Source of the DNA: Anaerolineaceae bacterium
Lineage (GTDB): Bacteria; Chloroflexota; Anaerolineae; Anaerolineales; Anaerolineaceae
Reading direction: 5' to 3'
Length of the DNA: 11,467 nucleotides
Assembly (NCBI GenBank): GCA_028714615.1
Contig: JAQTMA010000130.1
Span: 1-11,467 of the forward strand
In this document: positions 5,828-11,467 of the stretch, piece after piece
Position numbering within the stretch: the stretch's first letter is position 1
Layout: the number at the start of each line of letters is the position of its first letter
The notes under the pieces: model-generated
Told to the model about the DNA's origin: nothing
Databases searched by the model: none
What the model saw: only the letters and a program-made list of their open reading frames with translations
Translations under genes and position numbers: made by a program

Positions 5828-7201
5828 TTACTGGCCGGCTAATGCAGCCGTAGCTTCTTGCTGAGCCTGGGTGAAGGATTTGTCGACCGTTTGGTCGCCC
5901 AGGAAAACGCGCTCGAGCGCTTTCGAGACGATATCCTCGAGCTTACCGGTGTAGGGGCCCCAATAAGCCGGATGGCTGTCGGGGAGCAAACCGCCCTGCG
6001 AAATGGCCAGGTCGTTGGGATCCTGGATCAGACTGGCCTGGTCGGGATGCGTGCTGTAGGCGAACCCCGTTTTTACGATGGCGCCCTGGTTGTCCTTGCC
6101 GGTGAGGAAGATGGCCAGCGCCGCGGCAGCGTTGGGATATTTGGTGGCGGCGTTCACGCCGATGCCATTGGTGAAGATGATATCGGCGCGGGTCTTGGGT
6201 CCTTTGGGGATCTCGATGGCCTTCCATTTGACATCCGGATAGGTGGTCTTCATAAAGTTGACCATCCAACCGCCTTCGGTGGTCATCGCGACCAGTTTCT
6301 TACCGATAGCCTCCCCGCACCAACTTGCGCCCACATCGCTGGCGCGCACCAGGCTTTTCTCTTTGAACATATCGGCAACGAGGGTCGCCATCGTCTTGAC
6401 TTCGGGCGTATCAAGCTTGGCCGTCTTGCCGTCCAGGGTGGCGAAATCTCCACCGTTGGACATGACGAAGGGCGCGAAGCGAGCCCAATCGGCATTCATG
6501 CAGAAGCCACCCATCTTAGCCTTGGCAGCCAGGGTCTTGGCGGCAGTGCGCATGTCGTCCCAGGTCCAATCAGCGGTCGGCTCTGGGATGCCGGCAGCGG
6601 TAAAGGCTTCGGGTAGATAAATCAGGCCGAGGGTGCCCCAGTCTTTGGGGAGGGCATAGGTCTTTCCACTCAAGGTGAACTCGCTCATCAGGGATGGAAT
6701 GAAGTCGCTTGTGCTGACGCCGGCCTTCTTCATCGGGTCATCCAGGGCAAGCAACTGCCCGGAGGGAGCAAAAGCGGTCATCAACTGATCGTCGACGTAG
6801 AACACGTCGGGCGCTGTGCCGCCGGCCATCTGGGCTTTCATCTTGTCCTGGAATTTATCCGGGATGGGGACATAATCCACGCTCACATCCGGGCAGACGG
6901 CCTTGAAGCGGTCGATTGAATCCCGGTAGATCTTCTGCTCGGTGGTATCACCCCAACCAGAGAACGATATCTTCGCGCCGCTCTCTGCTGGAAGCAGACA
7001 GGTGCTGGCCGGCGCCATCGCAGTCGGTGGGATAGTGGGTTCGGCGGTAGGCGGCGGCGTTGTTGGTTGCGGGGCTGGCGGCGAGGTGGGCTGTTCGACC
7101 GCGGCAGTGGTGGGGGTCGTGGTTGCCCCGGCTGCGCAGGCGCTAAGCACCATAGACAGCACTAAGAAAGCGCTTAAAATGATAAACCATCTGGTTTTCA
7201 T
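5828..7201 (-). CDS. Sugar ABC importer substrate-binding lipoprotein
   Basis: The 457-residue protein is an extracellular solute-binding protein (family 1, CUT1 importers) that captures the sugar outside the membrane and delivers it to the MalF/MalG-type permeases. Residues 1-21 are a lipoprotein signal peptide with the lipobox LSAC and Cys22 as the lipidated residue. Residues 26-66 are a Thr/Pro/Ala-rich linker, as often seen in Chloroflexota lipoproteins. The folded domain starts near 75 (AKISFSGWGDTTEQKIY) and includes the typical KMKAQMAGGTAPDVFYVD segment at 121-137, where family 1 proteins carry the G..PDV motif. The end (QAQQEATAAL) is the usual helical C-terminus. I chose ATG at 7201 because GGAGGAG is six bases upstream and a signal peptide begins immediately; an in-frame ATG ten codons earlier lacks a ribosome site. 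The ligand cannot be identified from sequence alone. Confidence 0.95.
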   Translation of the reverse strand: MKTRWFIILSAFLVLSMVLSACAAGATTTPTTAAVEQPTSPPAPQPTTPPPTAEPTIPPTAMAPASTCLLPAESGAKISFSGWGDTTEQKIYRDSIDRFKAVCPDVSVDYVPIPDKFQDKMKAQMAGGTAPDVFYVDDQLMTAFAPSGQLLALDDPMKKAGVSTSDFIPSLMSEFTLSGKTYALPKDWGTLGLIYLPEAFTAAGIPEPTADWTWDDMRTAAKTLAAKAKMGGFCMNADWARFAPFVMSNGGDFATLDGKTAKLDTPEVKTMATLVADMFKEKSLVRASDVGASWCGEAIGKKLVAMTTEGGWMVNFMKTTYPDVKWKAIEIPKGPKTRADIIFTNGIGVNAATKYPNAAAALAIFLTGKDNQGAIVKTGFAYSTHPDQASLIQDPNDLAISQGGLLPDSHPAYWGPYTGKLEDIVSKALERVFLGDQTVDKSFTQAQQEATAALAGQ

Positions 7202-7207
7202 ATAGAT

Positions 7208-7214
7208 CTCCTCC
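7208..7214 (-). promoter_or_regulatory. Ribosome binding site of the binding-protein gene
   Basis: GGAGGAG followed by TCTATA and ATG at 7201. It supports this start over the ATG at 7231. Confidence 0.75.
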
Positions 7215-7287
7215 GAAAACATTCCTTTCATGGTTGAATATTCAGTTGAAACATCCGATACGACATTCGATCGATCCGGTAGGGGTT

Positions 7288-7300
7288 AATCACCTCCTTC
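7288..7300 (-). other. Isolated strong Shine-Dalgarno-like sequence in the leader
   Basis: The 135-nt gap between the fused enzyme gene and the binding-protein gene holds GAAGGAGGTGATTA on the minus strand, an almost complete match to the anti-Shine-Dalgarno complement (AAGGAGGTGAT). No ATG, GTG or TTG lies at a normal distance after it. A GTG inside it opens a 21-codon frame (7293-7228) whose TGA overlaps the ATG at 7231. It could be a standby ribosome site, the remnant of a leader peptide, or chance. I see no convincing promoter or copy of the LacI-type operator in this gap. Confidence 0.4.
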
Positions 7301-7336
7301 CATTTAGGATTCGAACAGGTTCTTCCGGGTAATTCC

Positions 7337-10264
7337 TCATGCTGATTCCGCTTCGTTTACCCGCTTGAGCTGCTGGCTCAGCTCGTTCCAATGCATCCCT
7401 GCCAGGTTTGGGATGACCACATCGGCAGCGCTCACCCGCCCATGCGGGCCGATGCCAACTGCCCACATCCCCCCCGCCAGGGCAGCCTCGATCCCGGCTG
7501 CAGCGTCCTCAAAAACGACGCAATGTTCGGGCGGAATGCCGAGCTGGGCGGCTGCGTGAAGGAACAGATCGGGCGCCGGCTTCTGATGCTCAACGCTATA
7601 TCCATCCGAGATCGCGTCGATCAGGTGGCCGATCCCCAGGCGTTCGATCACGCCGGCAGCATTCTTGCTCGCCGAGCCGATGGCGATCTGCACCCCCTTT
7701 TCTTTGAGCTCCTCAAGCAGTTGCACGGCGCCAGGCAGCAAGTGAGCCGGGGTGATGCTTTCGACCGATTCCAGGTAATAGCGATTCTTGCGCTCCATCA
7801 TTGCGGCTATCTGCGCTTCTGAGACCGGCCTGCCCTTCAAGAGCAGTAGCAGCGACTCGCGCCGGGGGATGCCGCGTAAGGCTTCATTGTCCTGGCGGGT
7901 GAATGGAATGCCTTCTTCGTTGGCGAGGCGTTTCCAGGCCTGGTAATGCAGCTCTGACGTATCGGTCAAGACACCATCCAGGTCGAAGATGGCGCCCAGG
8001 ATGGGAAACCCCCGGGCAGGGTCTGTGGCCGTATCGCCACGGTCGACGACGGTGTCGCCTTCTCTCACCAGGTCAAAGACGCGCGGCTTGCCCCGCAGAA
8101 TTAATTGGAAACGCAGGCGCGTGAATCGTTCGGGCAGGTGCGCGTGGGCCAGCGCATCGCCGCCGGCGGGTTTACCCATGTGCGGGTCAATGCCGGCAAA
8201 ACCGAACACCACCGTTTGCCATACCCCGCCGGCTGTGGCGGCATGGAAGCCGTCGACCGAGTTGCCGCGGGTGTCGTTCAGGTCGGTCAGGGCAGCCTGC
8301 ATAAAGTGGGCATATGCGGCCTGGGTATCTCCCAACCGGGCCGCCATGGCCGCCTGGATGGATGGGCCGAGCGATGAGCCGTAGGCCAGGTCGGTGCGCG
8401 GGGTGTAATAGTCCCAGTTGGCCTGGCGGACGGAGAGGTCGTACTCGTTCTCCAGCAGGTACAAGAGCATCAACACATCTGGTTGCTTGATGATCTGGAC
8501 CTGCTGGGCTGCCTGGATACCTAGTAACGCCTGGACCGATTTGCTGCGCGGTTCCAGGTCGGGAAGGTTGAGGTTCTTGAGCTGGAAGTAGCCTTCGAAT
8601 TGCTCGAACCGGCGGGTTACGGGATCGTATCCCTGGTAGATTTTGGCGATCACGTCCTTCCAATGTTCCAGCCGGGCCGTGCCCAGGTCAAGCTCCACCT
8701 CCAAGGCATGGGCTTTGTCTGCATCGGTTGCACGTAGCCAGGCCAACACCTCGAATGCGGTGGCCAGATTCCAACGCGCCAGCAGGTTGGTGTAGACATT
8801 GTTGTCAACGTGCTCGTGATTCTCGTCTGGGCCGATGACATCCTCGATGACGTAAGCGGCTTTTTCTGCGTCCCAGTGAACGCGCGACCCCCAGAAGCGA
8901 GCCGTATCGAGGAAGATTTCGGCGCCATAAGAACGCATGAAAGCGTCGTCGCCAGTGACCCGCCAGTATTGGTGGACAGCATAGGCTACGTCGGCCGAAA
9001 TGTGGTGTTCGATGTCGCCGCACCAGATGCGCACCAGCTCGGCGCCGTCCGGCCCGGTCACCCAGCGCGGGGTGGTTTCTGCCCCGGTCGCGGCGCTTTC
9101 CCAGGCATACAAGGCGCCTTCATAGCCCAGGCTTTTAGCTTTCTGGCGGGCGCCGGGCAGGGTGTGGTAGCGGTAGAGCAGGAGGTTCCGGGCGATCTCT
9201 GGACGGGTGTAGGTCAAGAAAGGCAGGATAAAGATTTCCGTATCCCAGAAAATATGCCCGTGATAGCCATAACCGCTCAACGACTTGGCCGGAATGCTGA
9301 CGCGGTCATCGTTGCGCGGCGCGGCAATGAGCAACTGGAACAGGTTATAGCGCACCGCCAGGTCGGCGCGGTCGTCGCCCGCGATCGCAATGTCGCAACG
9401 CTGCCACTCGTTCGCCCAGGCGCGCCGGTTGGCCGCTTTCAGCCCGTCGAATCCGGCAGCGCCGGCTTGTTGGATGCTGGCAACCGCCGCCGGCTTGGGC
9501 TGGGCTATGTCGCGGTTGGTAAAGATGGCCACCAGCTTCTCGGCGGAAACCTCTTCGCCCGGGGCAATTTGGAGTGTGGCTACCAATTCGGGCATCCCGG
9601 TGCTGTCCCAGTACTGGTACACGGGGTTGGCGCCGGTAACCGGCAGGGAGAATGCTTCGGCCAGTTCGATCCCGGTGGCGCGGGTATGCAGGCAAAGGAA
9701 AGCGCTGCGCTGATCCAGGCGGCCTTGATCGTTCCACATCCAGTGAACCACCCCATCGGTATCGGCGTGGCTGGAGAGTCCCGCGCGGAACTCCAGGCAG
9801 CCGGCATAGCCTTCCGAGCGCACGCGCCAGCGCACTCCGACCAGATGTTCATCCTCCAGGCTGGCGAACCGTTCGATCTCCATCGCCAAGGCTGCTCCCG
9901 GAGAGATCTCCCAGCGCAGGGTGCGCGTCAGGGCGCCATCGTGCAGGTCCAGTGTGCGCCGGTACGCACTCACCTGTGCGTTGAGCAGGCTGAAGCGCTG
10001 GTTGCCCGCAAACAGATTCATCTGGCTCCAGTTGGGAGAATTGACCAGCTCGGTGGTAACGATGGGGACATCGTCGTAGACCCCCTGGATCAGGGTGACG
10101 GCATGCTCACCCGGGTAGCCCTCTTCAAAAGCTCCGCGGGTCCCCAGGTAGCCGTTGCCAATGGTAAAAACGGTCTCCTGCTGATTCAGGCGCTGTGGAT
10201 CAAATCCTGCTTCAACGATTTCCCAATTGCTCATGGCTCCATAGCTTAAGAAGCGCTCCCCCAT
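7337..10264 (-). CDS. GH65 glycoside phosphorylase fused to beta-phosphoglucomutase
   Basis: This 975-residue cytoplasmic protein has two enzymes in one chain. Residues about 12-740 are a GH65 disaccharide phosphorylase: an N-terminal beta-sandwich (FTIGNGYLGTRG near 33-44), then an (alpha/alpha)6 barrel with FWDTEIFILPF (339-349), the general acid Glu481 in GPDENHEHVDNN (478-489) and the phosphate-site KQPDV (593-597). It should split an alpha-linked glucose disaccharide with phosphate to beta-glucose 1-phosphate. Residues about 755-965 are a HAD beta-phosphoglucomutase: DLDG with Asp761 (nucleophile) and Asp763 (acid/base), GIPRRES (798-804), GSAS (863-866), Lys895 and Glu919-Asp920; it converts that product to glucose 6-phosphate. 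ATG at 10264 has AAAGGA nine bases upstream; a GTG at 10282 overlapping the repressor stop and an ATG at 10234 are alternatives. Maltose, trehalose, kojibiose or nigerose specificity cannot be decided. Confidence 0.94.
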   Translation of the reverse strand: MGERFLSYGAMSNWEIVEAGFDPQRLNQQETVFTIGNGYLGTRGAFEEGYPGEHAVTLIQGVYDDVPIVTTELVNSPNWSQMNLFAGNQRFSLLNAQVSAYRRTLDLHDGALTRTLRWEISPGAALAMEIERFASLEDEHLVGVRWRVRSEGYAGCLEFRAGLSSHADTDGVVHWMWNDQGRLDQRSAFLCLHTRATGIELAEAFSLPVTGANPVYQYWDSTGMPELVATLQIAPGEEVSAEKLVAIFTNRDIAQPKPAAVASIQQAGAAGFDGLKAANRRAWANEWQRCDIAIAGDDRADLAVRYNLFQLLIAAPRNDDRVSIPAKSLSGYGYHGHIFWDTEIFILPFLTYTRPEIARNLLLYRYHTLPGARQKAKSLGYEGALYAWESAATGAETTPRWVTGPDGAELVRIWCGDIEHHISADVAYAVHQYWRVTGDDAFMRSYGAEIFLDTARFWGSRVHWDAEKAAYVIEDVIGPDENHEHVDNNVYTNLLARWNLATAFEVLAWLRATDADKAHALEVELDLGTARLEHWKDVIAKIYQGYDPVTRRFEQFEGYFQLKNLNLPDLEPRSKSVQALLGIQAAQQVQIIKQPDVLMLLYLLENEYDLSVRQANWDYYTPRTDLAYGSSLGPSIQAAMAARLGDTQAAYAHFMQAALTDLNDTRGNSVDGFHAATAGGVWQTVVFGFAGIDPHMGKPAGGDALAHAHLPERFTRLRFQLILRGKPRVFDLVREGDTVVDRGDTATDPARGFPILGAIFDLDGVLTDTSELHYQAWKRLANEEGIPFTRQDNEALRGIPRRESLLLLLKGRPVSEAQIAAMMERKNRYYLESVESITPAHLLPGAVQLLEELKEKGVQIAIGSASKNAAGVIERLGIGHLIDAISDGYSVEHQKPAPDLFLHAAAQLGIPPEHCVVFEDAAAGIEAALAGGMWAVGIGPHGRVSAADVVIPNLAGMHWNELSQQLKRVNEAESA

Positions 10265-10273
10265 CTCAAATAA

Positions 10274-10279
10274 TCCTTT
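10274..10279 (-). promoter_or_regulatory. Ribosome binding site for the fused enzyme
   Basis: AAAGGA overlaps the last base of the repressor stop codon (TGA at 10281-10279) and lies nine bases before ATG 10264. It implies coupled translation of repressor and enzyme. The overlapping GTG at 10282 has no comparable site. Confidence 0.5.
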
Positions 10280-11301
10280 CACCCGCCGGTCGATGCGCGT
10301 ACAATCAGGCGCGGCGCAAGCAGTTGATAACAGTCTTCAGGCGTTTTCCCGTCCAGCATCTCTAGCAGCATAGACATGGCCCGCTGGCCTACTTCGCGGG
10401 TAGGTTGGCGGACGGTGGTCAACGAGGGCGTCAGGTACTGCACCATCGGTGCGTCGTCAAAGCCGGTGATGGCGATGTCTTGCCCGACCTGCAGGCCGCG
10501 GGAGCTCGCCGCGTGGATTGCGCCAATTGCCATAATGTCGTTGAAGGCCACGATCGCGGTCGGGCGTTCGCCGGTGGGCAGATCTAACCAGGGCAGTGTG
10601 GCCTGGTAGCCGAACTGGTAATTTCCTTCACCGCGGGCCAGCCAACCTTCCGGAAGCGCGAGCCCGGCGGCTTCCAAACCGGCTATGACCCCATCCATAC
10701 GGTTTTGCCCAACCCGTGAGGACTCGGGCCAGGTGAGGATGGCGATGCGGCGGTGATTGCGCGAGACGAGGTGCTCGATCACCATCCGCATGCCGGCAGC
10801 GCCGTCGACGTCGACAAAGGGGAAATCCAGGCCGGGGTTGGAGCGACCGAAGGCGACAAAGGGGAAGCGCTGCTCGAGTAGGAGCAGGATGCGGGGATCG
10901 TCATAGTTAATGGAGGAAACGATGAACCCGTCCACCCGGTTGGTGTCCATCAGGTCGCGGTAGACGTCTGTCCAGGCATTCCCGGGCCGGTAGGGGAATG
11001 CCAGCAGGTGATACCCGGCATCTGCCGATTCCTGCACCATGCTTTGCAGGAACTGGTCGAGGATGGGGTTAACCACGTCGGGTGAGGTAGGTTCCCAGGA
11101 ATAGCCGATCATGTGGCTACTCTGGGCGCGCAGGCTGCGGGCGATGAAGTTCGGCCGGTAGCCCAACTCATGAATGGTATGCCAGACGCGCTGTTCGGTC
11201 TCTTGAGAGACCTGGCTCTGGTTGTTGAGCACCTTGGAGACGGTTTGATAACTCACGCCGGCGCGCGCGGCGACTTGCTTGAGGGTGACCCGATTGCCCA
11301 T
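10279..11301 (-). CDS. LacI-family transcriptional repressor
   Basis: The 340-residue regulator has the standard LacI layout. The helix-turn-helix spans residues 5-25 (VTLKQVAARAGVSYQTVSKV), followed by LNNQSQVS and the hinge helix NFIARSLRAQ (51-60) that inserts in the minor groove. Residues from about 63 to 335 form the periplasmic-binding-protein-like effector domain, with VDGFIVSS and the typical AIVAFNDIMAIGAIHA segment, then ITGFDDAP. Length and order match the family. ATG at 11301 has GGAG five bases upstream. It is the first gene of the operon, and its promoter overlaps a palindromic operator, so it probably represses itself and the genes behind it until a sugar or sugar phosphate binds. 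The inducer is unknown; a substrate or product of the phosphorylase is the natural guess. Confidence 0.96.
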   Translation of the reverse strand: MGNRVTLKQVAARAGVSYQTVSKVLNNQSQVSQETEQRVWHTIHELGYRPNFIARSLRAQSSHMIGYSWEPTSPDVVNPILDQFLQSMVQESADAGYHLLAFPYRPGNAWTDVYRDLMDTNRVDGFIVSSINYDDPRILLLLEQRFPFVAFGRSNPGLDFPFVDVDGAAGMRMVIEHLVSRNHRRIAILTWPESSRVGQNRMDGVIAGLEAAGLALPEGWLARGEGNYQFGYQATLPWLDLPTGERPTAIVAFNDIMAIGAIHAASSRGLQVGQDIAITGFDDAPMVQYLTPSLTTVRQPTREVGQRAMSMLLEMLDGKTPEDCYQLLAPRLIVRASTGG

Positions 11302-11326
11302 AACCGCTCCGGATTCTTGTCTACAC

Positions 11327-11360
11327 TATTAGCGAACGTTCACGCGAACGTTCGCTAATA
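11327..11360. promoter_or_regulatory. Double LacI-type operator (perfect 15-bp inverted repeat)
   Basis: The arms 11327-11341 (TATTAGCGAACGTTC) and 11346-11360 are exact reverse complements with ACGC between them. Each arm holds a GAACGTTC palindrome with the central CG typical of LacI-family sites: GCGAACGTTCAC at 11332-11343 and GCGAACGTTCGC at 11344-11355, centres 12 bp apart. The element reaches from about -7 to +27 relative to the predicted start, a position that would block transcription. Confidence 0.8.
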
Positions 11361-11388
11361 TCATACATCGTTACCTTTGGCTTGTCAA
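11360..11388 (-). promoter_or_regulatory. Sigma70-type promoter of the sugar operon
   Basis: On the minus strand TTGACA (11388-11383), a 17-nt spacer and TATGAT (11365-11360) form a near-consensus promoter. The start should be near 11353, about 50 nt before the repressor ATG and inside the operator. Confidence 0.8.
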
Positions 11389-11411
11389 CCGTCAATTGGA
11401 GGGGTGAATGT

Positions 11412-11467
11412 AGGGACGGGTCTGAAAGGTTTAGAAATTCGCTCGTTCAGTTTTCAGACCCGCCCCT
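11412..11467. repeat. Inverted repeat at the window edge
   Basis: AGGGACGGGTCTGAAA (11412-11427) pairs with TTTCAGACCCGCCCCT (11452-11467) with one mismatch (11416/11463) across a 24-nt loop. The right arm ends exactly at the window edge, so the repeat may continue. It lies upstream of the operon promoter. GTAGGGGCGGGT-type palindromes occur in multiple copies in some Chloroflexota genomes (recalled, not searched). Confidence 0.6.

Noticed and set aside
5858..6616. A 252-codon plus-strand open frame
   Set aside because: It is antisense to the binding-protein gene, which has a clear lipoprotein signal and family motifs.
7306..7320. GTTCGAATCC string resembling a tRNA T-arm
   Set aside because: The flanking bases do not pair as a T-stem and no acceptor, D or anticodon arms are found around it.
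8810..10249. A 479-codon plus-strand open frame
   Set aside because: It is antisense to the GH65 domain. Its composition is that of a shadow frame in GC-rich coding DNA and shows no recognisable motif.

Overview
The window looks like a chromosomal segment of a bacterium, probably a member of the Chloroflexota (Anaerolineae-like). That placement is inferred from the lipoprotein with a Thr/Pro-rich linker, the phosphorylase-mutase fusion, the Ig/membrane/zinc-ribbon protein and several palindromic intergenic repeats; no rRNA or other marker gene is present to confirm it. All nine genes lie on the minus strand, so the order of transcription runs from the right end to the left.

Right half (11467 to about 2958): a carbohydrate operon. 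A LacI-family repressor is read from a near-consensus sigma70 promoter (TTGACA, 17 nt, TATGAT) whose start region is covered by a perfect 15-bp inverted repeat containing two GCGAACGTTC half-sites, so it is probably autoregulated. The next gene encodes a fused GH65 glycoside phosphorylase and beta-phosphoglucomutase. After a 135-nt leader come a lipoprotein sugar-binding protein, two MalF/MalG-type permeases and a small DUF624/YesL-like membrane protein. The inferred pathway is import of a glucose-containing disaccharide, phosphorolysis to beta-glucose 1-phosphate plus a free sugar, and conversion to glucose 6-phosphate by the same polypeptide. No MalK-type ATPase for the importer is present in the window.

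Left half (about 2957 to 1): a 97-bp near-perfect hairpin repeat separates the sugar operon from an ABC-2 type exporter, whose ATPase and permease genes overlap by four bases. A palindromic repeat region follows, then the 5' part of a gene for a secreted or membrane protein with an Ig-like domain, one transmembrane helix and a zinc ribbon, cut by the window edge.

Most of the window is recognisable metabolism and transport. I found no convincing evidence of an entirely new system. The points worth a second look are the fused enzyme, the overlapping double operator, the intergenic palindromes, the extended MalF-like permease and the Ig/zinc-ribbon protein.
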